Shown in pieces: positions 43,607-52,059 of a DNA stretch of 64,000 nucleotides (its first letter is position 1; each line of letters starts with the position of its first letter). The DNA is from Litoreibacter meonggei. Its GTDB lineage: Bacteria; Pseudomonadota; Alphaproteobacteria; Rhodobacterales; Rhodobacteraceae. The notes beneath the pieces were generated by a model, which saw only the letters and a list, made by a program, of their open reading frames with translations, did no database searches and was not told where the DNA came from. The position numbers and the translations under genes were made by a program. Location of the stretch: NCBI RefSeq assembly GCF_003663885.1, contig NZ_RCCE01000004.1, positions 248,001 to 312,000 of the forward strand. Reading direction: 5' to 3'.

Positions 43607-46381
43607 ATGGCTTTTTCAGATCACATCACCCGACATCCGTTGCCCCACAACATTGAGCGTTGCGCCGAGGCGCGCGGCGCATTTCTTGATCTGCCCGAAC
43701 CACTTGCGACCCTGTTGGAAAACACTGCCGGATGCAGCCCCTATCTGGCGGGCTTGATGATGCGGGAGCGCGATTGGATATCAGCTCTGGCGTCGAGCAC
43801 AGCTGAAGAGCTACGCGATGGCGTCTGGCGCGACATCACACAGACCGAGGGCGATCTCAAAGTAACATTCAGACAGGCCAAACGGCGCATAGCGCTGCTT
43901 GCGGCGGTCGCGGATATCGGTGGCGTTTGGCCGTTGGAAACTGTCACTCATGCCCTGACAGAGCTTGCCGACCGGTGTCTGCAACGTGGATTGACAGAAT
44001 TGACGGCGGCACAAATCGCACGGGGAAAATTGCCGGGTCAAACTGAGGCGGATGCAGAGTCCGGTGCGGGCATGTGTGTGTTGGCGATGGGCAAAATGGG
44101 CGCATATGAGCTCAACTATTCGTCGGACATCGACATGATCTGTTTGTTCGACGAGAGCCGCTTTGAACCTGACGACTACCTGGTGGCCCGCACGGCTTTC
44201 GTAAAAATTACACGCGCGCTGATGGGGCTTATGTCCGACGTTACCGCCGACGGATACGTGTTCCGTTCTGATTTGAGGCTGCGCCCCGATGCGTCGGTCA
44301 CGCCGGTCTGCATCGCCATGGAAACAGCGGAACGGTACTACGAGAGTGTTGGCCGCACATGGGAACGGGCGGCGTTCATCAAGGCGCGACCGTGTGCAGG
44401 TGATTTAGCGGCGGGCGATCGGTTTCTAGACCGGCTTAGTCCGTTCATCTGGCGGAAGCATCTCGACTTCGCGGCGATCGAGGACGCCCATGACATGCGA
44501 TTGAAAATCCGCAGCCACAAAGGGCTCGGCGGTGCGATGCGGATTGACGGCCATAACATGAAGCTTGGGGCTGGCGGTATTCGCGAAATCGAGTTTTTCA
44601 CCCAAACCCGACAGCTTATCGCGGGCGGACGTGATCCTGATCTTCGGGTGCGCGGCACACGCGAAGGGTTGGACCGGCTGGTCGAGGCGGGCTGGGTGCC
44701 GAAAGAGGCATCAGACAAATTGCAAGCGGCCTATGTTGCCCATCGCGAGGTCGAGCATCGCCTGCAAATGATCAATGATGCGCAAACCCATGAGTTGCCG
44801 AAAAACGAAGAAGGGTTCCAACGTCTGTCACGCTTCATGGGGGAGGAGGACACCACCATATTTAGGGCAGGGTTACTGGCCCGCCTGGAGGAGGTGGCAG
44901 ATGTGACCGATAGCTTCTTTGCCCCCGATGAGGCGGAGGAGGTCCCCGAGACGGAAGGATTGCTGTCGCCTACGAAATATCTGGAGCAGTGGCGCAGCCT
45001 GGCCGCACTGCGGTCCGAGCGTTCGGTGAAACTGTTCAAACGTGTTTTCCCAACAATTCTTAAGCAAATGGGGCAGGCCACACGACCAGCGGAAGCCATG
45101 GCGGAGTTTGAGCGGTTCCTGTCCGGTCTGCCTGCGGGCGTTCAGGTTTTCTCGCTTTTTGATGCAAACCCGCAATTGACCAAACTGATCGTGGATATTT
45201 GCGCCACGTCGCCTGCACTGGCCACGTATCTTTCGCGCAACTCGGCAGTACTGGACGCTGTGATCGGTGGGGATTTCTTTTCGCCGTGGCCGGAAGTGGA
45301 AACACTGACAGAGCTTCTCGCCACACAAATGTATGAGATATCAGACTATGAGGGGCGGCTTGACGCGGCACGTCGCTGGCAGAAGGAATGGCATTTCCGT
45401 GTGGGCGTCCATCACCTGCAAGGCCTACTGAGCCCAGACGATGCCAGCGCCCAATATGCCGACTTGGCGCAGGCCACCTTGGCGGCACTTCTGCCAGTTG
45501 TAGAAACAGAGTTTGCCCGCAAGCATGGGGCGGCCCCCGGTCGTGGTGCTGTGGTTTTGGGAATGGGATCATTGGGTGCAGCAGCGCTTACAGCCCAATC
45601 CGACCTTGATCTGATTATGATTTATGATCCCGGTGGGGTCGAGGAAAGCGACGGGCGGCGCCCGCTTGAGACGCGGACCTACTTTGCGCGCCTTACACAA
45701 GCCTTTGTTACCGCGCTGACCGCCCCCATGGCCGAGGGGCGCTTGTATGAGGTTGATTTACGGCTCAGGCCGTCTGGGCAATCGGGGCCAGTGGCGACCT
45801 CTCTGGGGGCGTTCACGAGCTACCAGACCAATGACGCCTGGGTCTGGGAGCATCTGGCGTTGACCCGCGCAAGGGCCATCGCGGGGAACGCATCACTGCA
45901 AGCGGATGTTGAGGCGGTCCGGTGTCAGGTGTTGTCAGGCAGCTATGACGCGGAACGCATCAAACGTGAAACTCAGGAGATGCGGAAACGTTTGGCTGAT
46001 GCGTCGGGCGCGCCTACACTATGGGACGTTAAATCCGGCGCGGGCGGCCGACAGGATATCGAACTGTTCAGCCAAGCATTGAGCCTAATCGGCAAAGGCA
46101 CCGAGCGCCAGATTTCAGCGCAACTAAATGACGCGAAACGAGCGGGGTTGTTGACCGACGCGCAGTTTGATCAGTTGTTGGATGCGCACACGCTCTTCTC
46201 TCATATCCAGATGGCGGCGCGGCTGATGTCAAACAAGGCGATCGCGCCAGACGAAATGGGTGCGGGCGGGGTAGCGATGCTATTGCGCGATTGCGATTGC
46301 GAGACTGTTGAGAAACTTGCGTCCCGGGTTATTGAATGTCGCAAAACGGCTGCGGACGTCGTGGAACAGGTGCTGGGATAA
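43607..46381 (+). CDS. glnE: GlnE, glutamine synthetase adenylyl/deadenylyltransferase
   Basis: Controls glutamine synthetase by adding or removing AMP in response to PII. The 924-residue chain (944 if the ATG at 43547 is used) has two nucleotidyltransferase domains with the motifs LAMGKMGAYELNYSSDIDM and LGMGSLGAAALTAQSDLDL, for removal and addition respectively. Each is followed by its helical GlnD-PII domain. Neither start has a good ribosome-binding site; I favour 43607 because MAFSDHITRHPLPHN resembles family N-termini as I remember them. Confidence 0.93.
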   Translation: MAFSDHITRHPLPHNIERCAEARGAFLDLPEPLATLLENTAGCSPYLAGLMMRERDWISALASSTAEELRDGVWRDITQTEGDLKVTFRQAKRRIALLAAVADIGGVWPLETVTHALTELADRCLQRGLTELTAAQIARGKLPGQTEADAESGAGMCVLAMGKMGAYELNYSSDIDMICLFDESRFEPDDYLVARTAFVKITRALMGLMSDVTADGYVFRSDLRLRPDASVTPVCIAMETAERYYESVGRTWERAAFIKARPCAGDLAAGDRFLDRLSPFIWRKHLDFAAIEDAHDMRLKIRSHKGLGGAMRIDGHNMKLGAGGIREIEFFTQTRQLIAGGRDPDLRVRGTREGLDRLVEAGWVPKEASDKLQAAYVAHREVEHRLQMINDAQTHELPKNEEGFQRLSRFMGEEDTTIFRAGLLARLEEVADVTDSFFAPDEAEEVPETEGLLSPTKYLEQWRSLAALRSERSVKLFKRVFPTILKQMGQATRPAEAMAEFERFLSGLPAGVQVFSLFDANPQLTKLIVDICATSPALATYLSRNSAVLDAVIGGDFFSPWPEVETLTELLATQMYEISDYEGRLDAARRWQKEWHFRVGVHHLQGLLSPDDASAQYADLAQATLAALLPVVETEFARKHGAAPGRGAVVLGMGSLGAAALTAQSDLDLIMIYDPGGVEESDGRRPLETRTYFARLTQAFVTALTAPMAEGRLYEVDLRLRPSGQSGPVATSLGAFTSYQTNDAWVWEHLALTRARAIAGNASLQADVEAVRCQVLSGSYDAERIKRETQEMRKRLADASGAPTLWDVKSGAGGRQDIELFSQALSLIGKGTERQISAQLNDAKRAGLLTDAQFDQLLDAHTLFSHIQMAARLMSNKAIAPDEMGAGGVAMLLRDCDCETVEKLASRVIECRKTAADVVEQVLG

Positions 46382-46432
46382 CACCGTTTTCGTATTAACT
46401 GTGGATCAATCAATCCTGCGAGGAAGCAACAG

Positions 46433-46717
46433 ATGGATATGAACAGCATCGACCGCAAAGGCCTGATCCGTGAGGCCTACAGGATCGACGGGATCACCTA
46501 TGGCGAATGCCGCTCGATTTTTCTGGATTGGGCGTTGAACCTGCCTGACGGTCAGGACAGCAATACTGCAATCACGCATTTGCTGGACGCCTATGGGACC
46601 GCACCTGAAAGCCATCCAATGACAGCCGTTCTACGAGAAGGACTCGCCGACAAGCCTGATGCAAAGCGGCGCGGCGGTCGTAAGGCGAGGCTTGAAGCGA
46701 AACCAAGCAAGCCCTAG
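46433..46717 (+). CDS. Small uncharacterised protein after glnE
   Basis: A 94-residue soluble protein. The first ~65 residues are of normal composition and look folded (LIREAYRIDGITYGECRSIF then SNTAITHLLDAYG); the last ~20 are strongly basic (KRRGGRKARLEAKPSK), suggesting nucleic-acid or ribosome contact. GAGGAAGCAACAG gives a proper ribosome-binding site for the ATG at 46433. I do not recognise the family, but such a gene next to glnE is likely a Rhodobacteraceae orphan. No function can be given. Confidence 0.75.
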   Translation: MDMNSIDRKGLIREAYRIDGITYGECRSIFLDWALNLPDGQDSNTAITHLLDAYGTAPESHPMTAVLREGLADKPDAKRRGGRKARLEAKPSKP

Positions 46718-46718
46718 G

Positions 46719-46757
46719 GAAAAAAAACGCCGCCAATCCCAATCCGGAATGGCGGCG
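46719..46757 (-). terminator. Terminator of the IalB-like gene
   Basis: On the minus strand, CGCCGCCA-14 bases-TGGCGGCG is a perfect 8-bp stem followed by an uninterrupted run of eight T. It lies 21 bases beyond the stop codon of the minus-strand gene, and only 2 bases beyond the stop of the convergent small gene. Confidence 0.85.
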
Positions 46758-46778
46758 AAAAAGCAAACTTTGCTTAAA

Positions 46779-47429
46779 TTACTCGGCGGAAACCGCGGCT
46801 GTTACAGCGTCGAACCCGGCTGTGAAGCCTTTCAGGGACATCGACAGCTCGACCTTCTGGTCAGGTGCCTGTGCTGGCACGACAACGATTTTGGCAAGAT
46901 TGCCGCCTTTGAATGCAGCAACATCACCCGCGGTGAAACCGACGCGTGAGAAGCAGCCAATTGCCGTACAGAAGGTGAACGGGTAGACCTTCGGTTTGCC
47001 ACCATCAACGGAGAGCTGAACGTTTTGCGTGAGCAACGTCTCGAGTGGCGTTACGATGGTCGCGCCAGCGGCAAGCTTATCGTCTTGTGGAAGGCTGAAC
47101 AGATTGATCTCGGCGACAGAGTTGCCCTGTTGATCTTCCAGCAGTTGGTACAGCTGGCAGGGATCTTTTGTGCCCTCGGGGGCTTTGATGCAACGAAGCT
47201 CCCAGTCGCCATGCTCGGAAACCTTATAGGTCGAGCCGACTTCGATCACTTCAGCGCCAGTGCTTAGGCCGTCATCGCGTGGCGCTTCGCCTTCAGCAGC
47301 CGGGGCTTCTTCTGCCGCTTCGGTCGTGGCCTCGGTTGTCGTGTCGGTCGTGGTCTGTGCGATTGCACCGCCCACTACAAATGCGCCCATTGCGGCGCCG
47401 ATCATAAGTGATTTCAAATACTCAGACAT
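46779..47429 (-). CDS. Invasion-associated locus B (IalB) family exported protein
   Basis: A 216-residue exported protein. The signal peptide (MSEYLKSLMIGAAMGAFVVG...AIAQ) is followed by a low-complexity Thr/Glu/Ala linker (about 26-55) and the IalB domain (about 65-210) with the core WELRCIKAPEGTKDPCQLYQL, whose cysteines recur in CTAIGCFSRVGF. IalB was named for Bartonella entry into erythrocytes, but family members are widespread in free-living alphaproteobacteria and probably have a general envelope role. It stands alone and has its own terminator. Confidence 0.9.
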   Translation of the reverse strand: MSEYLKSLMIGAAMGAFVVGGAIAQTTTDTTTEATTEAAEEAPAAEGEAPRDDGLSTGAEVIEVGSTYKVSEHGDWELRCIKAPEGTKDPCQLYQLLEDQQGNSVAEINLFSLPQDDKLAAGATIVTPLETLLTQNVQLSVDGGKPKVYPFTFCTAIGCFSRVGFTAGDVAAFKGGNLAKIVVVPAQAPDQKVELSMSLKGFTAGFDAVTAAVSAE

Positions 47430-47551
47430 GTGATCCTGCTACTCAATTTTGATATTGGCAGGGGTTTAGCATGGGCGAAGATGGGTGTCAGGTCGGAAAA
47501 CGCATATTGGCATCTGGGCAGGGCAATTTCCGCCTACACAGCGCTTCAATG

Positions 47552-47617
47552 AAAAAAGGGTCTGCGAACAGACCCTTTCCCCGAATTTTTTCTCCCCGTC
47601 GGACTAGGCCGACTTAT
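47552..47617 (-). ncRNA. Candidate small RNA, about 66 bases
   Basis: On the minus strand a promoter match (listed separately) predicts a start near 47617. The transcript would fold as a 5' hairpin (GTCGG-cctagt-CCGAC, 47598-47613), an A-rich single-stranded linker GGGGAGAAAAAATTCGGGG, and a terminator stem AAAGGGTCTG-TTCG-CAGACCCTTT followed by T (47552-47578). The stable TTCG tetraloop and six T after the stem on this strand give the direction. There is no start codon with a usable frame. It is not an sRNA family I can name. Confidence 0.5.
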
Positions 47618-47624
47618 GAGGCGG

Positions 47625-47653
47625 ACATTAGGCATCGTTGCTACTTCGGTCAA
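47625..47653 (-). promoter_or_regulatory. Candidate promoter of the small RNA
   Basis: On the minus strand TTGACC (plus 47648-47653), a 17-base spacer and TAATGT (plus 47625-47630). Five of six -35 bases and the key -10 positions match. Spacing to the proposed start near 47617 is right. Confidence 0.4.
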
Positions 47654-47691
47654 CAGCTAACCTGCGACAATCTGTTCACATTTGATCTGAC

Positions 47692-47720
47692 AAAAAAAGA
47701 CCGTGTCGCAAGACACGGCC
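47692..47720 (-). terminator. Second minus-strand terminator; 3' end of another possible small RNA
   Basis: On the minus strand CCGTGTC-TTGC-GACACGG with flanking G-C pairs, followed by TCTTTTTTT. It lies between 47720 and the herA-like gene start (47855), which leaves about 130 bases with no open frame. The RNA it ends would contain CTTCCTCCCT, an anti-Shine-Dalgarno-like stretch (plus 47730-47739). No clear promoter was found, so only the terminator is listed. Confidence 0.65.
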
Positions 47721-47854
47721 CAGTCGACAGGGAGGAAGTCATGCGAGAGGCCATCGAGACAGCCACGTCAGCATGACGATCACACTGGCACATAGTCGTT
47801 AACAAGCTATTGTGGCGCGAACTAAAACATGAACGACCGAATTGAGGGACCACC

Positions 47855-49411
47855 ATGGCAGACACGGACAGCATTTTTGTAGGCGGCGGCGGTGAGGGCT
47901 ATGGGGATCCGCAAGACCTATTGCTGAAATACGCCAACCGCCACGGTCTTATTGCAGGTGCTACGGGCACAGGTAAAACCGTGACGTTGCAAATTTTGGC
48001 GGAGAGCTTGTCCAATGCTGGCGTGCCTGTCTTCATGTCCGACGTCAAAGGGGACCTGTCCGGCTTGGCGGTTGCGGGAAGTGAGGCTCACAAACTGCAT
48101 GGCGCATTCATGGAGCGCGCCGCGACGATCGGCTTTACCGACTTTAGCTACGACTCTTTTCCCGTCACTTTTTGGGACATGTATGGTGAAAGCGGCCACC
48201 CCGTGCGCACCACTGTCAGCGAAATGGGGCCGCTATTGCTATCGCGTCTGTTGGAGCTGTCGGAGGCACAGGAGGGTATCCTGAACATCGCGTTCCGCGT
48301 AGCCGACGAAGAAGGTCTGCCGCTGCTGGACCTTAAGGATCTGCAATCGCTGCTGGTCTGGATCGGACAAAATGCCAAATCACTGGCGTTGCGCTACGGT
48401 TTTGTCTCGTCGCAGTCAGTTGGCGCAATCCAGCGACGCCTTCTGGTATTGGAAAACCAAGGGGCTGGGGACTTTTTTGGCGAACCCGCGCTGGACCTGG
48501 ATGACATGTTCCACGTAGATGCCGATGGTCGCGGCCAGATCAACATCCTTGCCGCCGATAAGCTGATGTCCGCCCCGAAGCTCTACGCGACTTTCCTGCT
48601 TTGGCTGCTATCCGAGTTGTTCGAGACGCTGCCGGAAGTCGGCGACCCTGATAAGCCGATATTCGTGTTCTTCTTTGACGAGGCGCATTTGCTGTTTGAC
48701 GGCGCCCCGAAGGCTTTGGTCGATAAGGTCGAGCAAGTCGCGCGGCTGATCCGTTCGAAAGGTGTCGGCGTGTACTTCATCACCCAAAAACCCGCTGACG
48801 TTCCGGAAGATATTCTGGGCCAGCTCGGCAACCGTGTTCAGCATGCGTTGCGTGCGTTTACACGCAAGGATCAGAAGGATCTGCGTTCGGCGGCGGACAC
48901 GTATCGCGAAAATCCGCGTTTTGATGTCGAAGACGCGATCAAGGAGGTGGGCGTCGGCGAAGCCGTGACCTCTTTCTTGATCAAAAAAGGTATTCCGGGA
49001 ATGGTGGAGCGAACGTTGATCCGCCCCCCGTCTTCACAACTTGGACCGATCAGCAGCAAGGAACGTCGCGCCGTTCTTGCGACCTCGCCAGTGGCGGGCA
49101 AATACGAGACCGCGATGGATCGGGAATCCGCGTTTGAGATGCTGGCGCAACGTGCGGCGGCCGCCGCCAAAGCAGCTGAGGAGGCAGAAGCCAAGGAGGA
49201 GGAGATGGAGGCACGAGAGCGCGAATACCAAACCGGTCGTCGTTATTCTGGAACCCGTGTGAAACGCTCCACCTCCAAGACCACCACGCGAAAACGGCGC
49301 GGTGATAGCGCGGGGGAGGCGTTTGCCAAATCCATGATGCGCTCTATCGGCACGAAGGCGGGCACCGCTATCGTGCGCGGGATCATGGGCAGCTTGTTCA
49401 AGGCCCGTTGA
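47855..49411 (+). CDS. HerA-like ATPase (DUF853)
   Basis: A 518-residue cytoplasmic P-loop ATPase of the FtsK/HerA class. Walker [13 protein letters not shown] is near residues 33-44, Walker [15 protein letters not shown] near 267-280, with [20 protein letters not shown] (sensor) after it. The C-terminal 90 residues include an Ala/Glu-rich coiled coil ([20 protein letters not shown]) and a basic tail. HerA proteins often pair with a NurA nuclease or a SIR2/defence partner; none is next to this one, so a housekeeping role in DNA handling or a membrane task is possible. mazG is convergent, 1 base from its end. Confidence 0.9.
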   Translation: MADTDSIFVGGGGEGYGDPQDLLLKYANRHGLIAGATGTGKTVTLQILAESLSNAGVPVFMSDVKGDLSGLAVAGSEAHKLHGAFMERAATIGFTDFSYDSFPVTFWDMYGESGHPVRTTVSEMGPLLLSRLLELSEAQEGILNIAFRVADEEGLPLLDLKDLQSLLVWIGQNAKSLALRYGFVSSQSVGAIQRRLLVLENQGAGDFFGEPALDLDDMFHVDADGRGQINILAADKLMSAPKLYATFLLWLLSELFETLPEVGDPDKPIFVFFFDEAHLLFDGAPKALVDKVEQVARLIRSKGVGVYFITQKPADVPEDILGQLGNRVQHALRAFTRKDQKDLRSAADTYRENPRFDVEDAIKEVGVGEAVTSFLIKKGIPGMVERTLIRPPSSQLGPISSKERRAVLATSPVAGKYETAMDRESAFEMLAQRAAAAAKAAEEAEAKEEEMEAREREYQTGRRYSGTRVKRSTSKTTTRKRRGDSAGEAFAKSMMRSIGTKAGTAIVRGIMGSLFKAR

Positions 49412-49412
49412 T

Positions 49413-50222
49413 CTAGGCCCGGCTTTCGGCCTTCACCTCGTCCCACAGGGCGTCCATCTCTTGCAGATCGGACTGGGACGGGGTTTTGCCACGCTCTGAC
49501 AGTTTTGCCTCAACCCCTTCGAAGCGGCGCGTAAATTTCGCGTTGGCCGCCCGTAAGGCAGCTTCTGGGTCCAAGCCCAGATGGCGCCCCAGATTGGCCA
49601 TCACGAACAGCAGGTCACCGAATTCGTCCTCGATCTCGGTTTGCGTCAGCGTGTCGCGCGCCTCCACCAATTCACGGGATTCCTCGACGATCTTGTCCAG
49701 AACTTCATCCGTCGACGGCCAGTCAAACCCGACCCGAGCGGCCCGCTTTTGTAACTTCAAGGCGCGGAGCAATGCAGGAAGGCCGACGGCGACCCCGTCC
49801 AAGGTTCCCCCTTGGGCCTTTCCGGCACGTTCTGCCGCTTTGATCTGCTCCCAATCCGCGACTTGCTGCTCGGCAGATTTGTCACGACTCTCGTCGCCGA
49901 AAACATGGGGGTGGCGGGCGATCATCTTGTCGGAAATTGCGTTGGCAACGGAGGCGAAATCGAAAAGGCCCGCCTCTGTCCCCATCTGCGTATGATAAAC
50001 AGTTTGCAGCAACAAATCGCCCAGCTCGCCCTCCAGCTCTTTCCAGTCGCCACGCTCTATGGCGTCTGCAACTTCGTAGGCTTCCTCGATCGTGTATGGC
50101 GCGATAGATGCGAAATCCTGCTCTATGTCCCATGGACAACCCGTCTTGGGGTCGCGCAAACGGCGCATAATTTCGATCAAGCGGGGCATCGGCTGGGCGG
50201 CGTCATAGACAAGATCGGGCAT
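49413..50222 (-). CDS. mazG: MazG nucleoside triphosphate pyrophosphohydrolase
   Basis: Hydrolyses NTPs and dNTPs to monophosphates and pyrophosphate, cleaning abnormal nucleotides and tuning stress. The 269-residue protein has two MazG modules: RRLRDPKTGCPWDIEQDF with TIEEAYEVADAIE and ELEGELGDLLLQTVYH in the first, and ELVEARDTLTQTEIEDEFGD in the second. The Mg-binding EExxE pattern is visible. It is convergent with the HerA-like gene and divergent from the M20 gene. Confidence 0.95.
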   Translation of the reverse strand: MPDLVYDAAQPMPRLIEIMRRLRDPKTGCPWDIEQDFASIAPYTIEEAYEVADAIERGDWKELEGELGDLLLQTVYHTQMGTEAGLFDFASVANAISDKMIARHPHVFGDESRDKSAEQQVADWEQIKAAERAGKAQGGTLDGVAVGLPALLRALKLQKRAARVGFDWPSTDEVLDKIVEESRELVEARDTLTQTEIEDEFGDLLFVMANLGRHLGLDPEAALRAANAKFTRRFEGVEAKLSERGKTPSQSDLQEMDALWDEVKAESRA

Positions 50223-50280
50223 TGCAGCGCCTTCGTGTTTGGAGGATCGTTACAGGCAGATAACCAGAAGGAACGCCGCC

Positions 50281-51441
50281 ATGCCACCCGTGAACCGCAT
50301 CGCCGACTACGCCGAGGATATGAAAACCTGGCGGCGCTGGATGCACCAGCACCCAGAATTGCAGTTCGACTGCCATGAAACGGCTGCTTTCGTGGTTGAG
50401 CGGCTTAAAGAATTCGGAATCACCGAAATTCACGAAGGAATCGCGCAAAGCGGTGTGGTCGCGATCATCGAAGGGCAGGGAGCGGGTCCAACCATCGGTT
50501 TGCGAGCCGACATGGATGCGTTGCCAATGCAGGAAACCACCGGGCTAGACTATTCATCTACCGTCGAGGGCAAGATGCATGCATGCGGCCATGACGGGCA
50601 TACGACAATGCTGCTTGGGGCCGCAAAATATCTGGCGGAGACACGCAACTTCAAGGGGCGTGTCGCGCTAATTTTCCAACCCGCAGAGGAAGGCGGCGGC
50701 GGCGCGGGCGTTATGGTTCAGGAGGGAATCATGGAGCGCTTCGATATCGGCGAGATCTACGCCCTGCACAACAACCCCGCTGTGCCGTTTGGCGAATTCG
50801 TCACGACACCAGGTCCGATCATGGCGGCGGTCGACACCTTTCACATCCATATCGACGGAGTTGGAGGGCACGGCGCTTATCCACACGAAACAAAGGACCC
50901 AATCGTCGCGACCCTGGGTATTTGCAATGCTATCCAGACCGTCGTTTCACGCAATCACAAATCGCTGGATGATCTGGTGGTGTCGGTGACGCAAATCCAT
51001 ACGGGCTCCGCGGACAATGTGATCCCCGATACCGCCTATATCAATGGCACCGTTCGCACCTTTGATCCCGAGGTGCAGGACATGGTGGAACGCCGCCTGA
51101 CCGAGATTATCGAGGGGCAGGCGACCAGCTACGGCGTGACTGCACGCTTGATTTATGAGCGCGGCTATCCCGCGACGGTCAACGACGCCAAAAAGACCGC
51201 CTTCGCCGCCGAGGTCGCGCGGCAAGTTGCAGGGGCCACCGCAGTGAATGATGAAGGTGGGCGCGAAATGGGGGCGGAAGACTTTTCATATATGCTGGAA
51301 AGCCGTCCGGGGGCCTATCTGTTCCTTGGTCAAGGAACAGGCGCTGGCCTGCATAACCCCAACTACAACTTCAACGACGAGGTCGCGCCGATTGGCGCAT
51401 CCTTCTTCGCGAAACTGGTAGAGACAGCGCAGCCCCTCTAA
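50281..51441 (+). CDS. M20-family amidohydrolase (hippurate hydrolase type)
   Basis: A 386-residue dinuclear zinc hydrolase of the hippuricase/IAA-amino-acid hydrolase group, releasing an amino acid from an N-acyl compound. Metal-site motifs are HACGHDGHTTML, FQPAEEGGGGAGVM and GAEDFSYMLE near the end; a dimerisation domain lies between. The substrate is not readable. The frame opens at 50239, but the ATG at 50281 follows AAGGAA by 8 bases. It ends with a 4-base overlap with the convergent flavin reductase gene. Confidence 0.92.
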   Translation: MPPVNRIADYAEDMKTWRRWMHQHPELQFDCHETAAFVVERLKEFGITEIHEGIAQSGVVAIIEGQGAGPTIGLRADMDALPMQETTGLDYSSTVEGKMHACGHDGHTTMLLGAAKYLAETRNFKGRVALIFQPAEEGGGGAGVMVQEGIMERFDIGEIYALHNNPAVPFGEFVTTPGPIMAAVDTFHIHIDGVGGHGAYPHETKDPIVATLGICNAIQTVVSRNHKSLDDLVVSVTQIHTGSADNVIPDTAYINGTVRTFDPEVQDMVERRLTEIIEGQATSYGVTARLIYERGYPATVNDAKKTAFAAEVARQVAGATAVNDEGGREMGAEDFSYMLESRPGAYLFLGQGTGAGLHNPNYNFNDEVAPIGASFFAKLVETAQPL

Positions 51442-51941
51442 GCGAGATTTTGATAAGCGCGATTGCCGTATAGCAATGGTGGGCCATCAAGGCGGGTCAC
51501 TTGAAACACCGATCCGATCATAACGTGATGGGTGCCGATACGCTCGTCCGACAATAGCTTGCAATCAAACCGCGCGAGCGCAGACGTCAAACCGGGTGCA
51601 CCGCTGTGCATAGTTTCGAACTGCCCGGCCGCGAATTTGTCCCCCCCCGGAGCGCGCGCGCGACTGGCGAACACATTCGCGATGTCAGATTGATCGGCAC
51701 CCAGAACGTTTATGCAAAAACAGCGGTTGCTTAGGATCGCAGGGGCCGCCGATGTCTCGTGGTGAAGGCACACCAGCATTGTAGGCGCGTCACCATCCGC
51801 TGACACGGACGTCATGGCAGATACTGTTGCTCCCGCAGGTCCCGCAATTCCGTCAGTCGTCACTATGGTGACGGAGGAGACCAGCTGGCTCATTGCGTCC
51901 AGAAACTCGTCGCGAAGTTGGAGTCGTTCAGGTGTTGTCAT
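51438..51941 (-). CDS. Flavin reductase family protein
   Basis: A 167-residue FMN-binding split-barrel protein of the HpaC/RutF type, which hands reduced FMN to a partner monooxygenase. Recognisable parts are SSVTIVTTDGIAGPAGATVSA, TMLVCLHHETSAAPAIL, CFCINVLGADQSDIANVF and the late THHVMIGSV. The frame opens at 52421, but the ATG at 51941 has AAGG 6 bases before it. No oxygenase gene lies beside it, so its partner is elsewhere. Divergent from the class III aminotransferase gene. Confidence 0.88.
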   Translation of the reverse strand: MTTPERLQLRDEFLDAMSQLVSSVTIVTTDGIAGPAGATVSAMTSVSADGDAPTMLVCLHHETSAAPAILSNRCFCINVLGADQSDIANVFASRARAPGGDKFAAGQFETMHSGAPGLTSALARFDCKLLSDERIGTHHVMIGSVFQVTRLDGPPLLYGNRAYQNLA

Positions 51942-51995
51942 GGTCGCCTTCTTGGTTCGCGCTGTTGCGCCTGTCTGCCTGTGCATGAACTTAGG

Positions 51996-52008
51996 TGCAA
52001 GTCTTGCA
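51996..52008. promoter_or_regulatory. Perfect 13-base palindrome in the divergent promoter region
   Basis: TGCAAG-T-CTTGCA is centred at 52002, in the 118-base gap between the flavin reductase (minus) and aminotransferase (plus) genes. It also satisfies the T-N11-A rule of LysR boxes. It is a good operator candidate for the aminotransferase/ureohydrolase operon, although no regulator gene is beside it. Confidence 0.4.
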
Positions 52009-52059
52009 TTGTCACGAAGGCAGGGGCAGGTTGGCGGTGATACAGACGAAGGAGCGATC

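Larger units (their letters stand above)
47430..47854. other. 425-base non-coding region with two minus-strand terminators
   Basis: No credible protein gene lies here. Short frames at 47471-47776 and 47650-47874 cross the hairpins and have no ribosome-binding site. The region holds two intrinsic terminators and one promoter match, all on the minus strand, listed separately. It also must hold the promoters of the divergent ialB and herA-like genes; a plus-strand TTAACA-18-TAAAAC around 47800-47829 may serve the latter. Confidence 0.6.

Noticed and set aside
47471-47776. A 101-codon frame in the ialB-herA gap
   Set aside because: It crosses two terminator hairpins, has no ribosome-binding site and its product has no protein-like pattern; the region is better explained as non-coding RNA.
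47650-47874. A 74-codon minus-strand frame reaching into the herA-like start
   Set aside because: No ribosome-binding site, overlaps a terminator, and product is low in structure.
47855-50222. HerA-like ATPase plus MazG as a phage-defence operon
   Set aside because: The two genes are convergent, not co-directional, and there is no nuclease or toxin gene beside them; both families have housekeeping members.
51942-52059. A guanidine riboswitch before the aminotransferase/ureohydrolase operon
   Set aside because: No conserved ykkC-type loops could be seen in the 118-base leader; only a DNA palindrome was found.
51814-52059. An 82-residue N-terminal extension of the aminotransferase
   Set aside because: The extension overlaps the flavin reductase gene on the other strand, lacks homology, and the ATG at 52060 has a strong ribosome-binding site.
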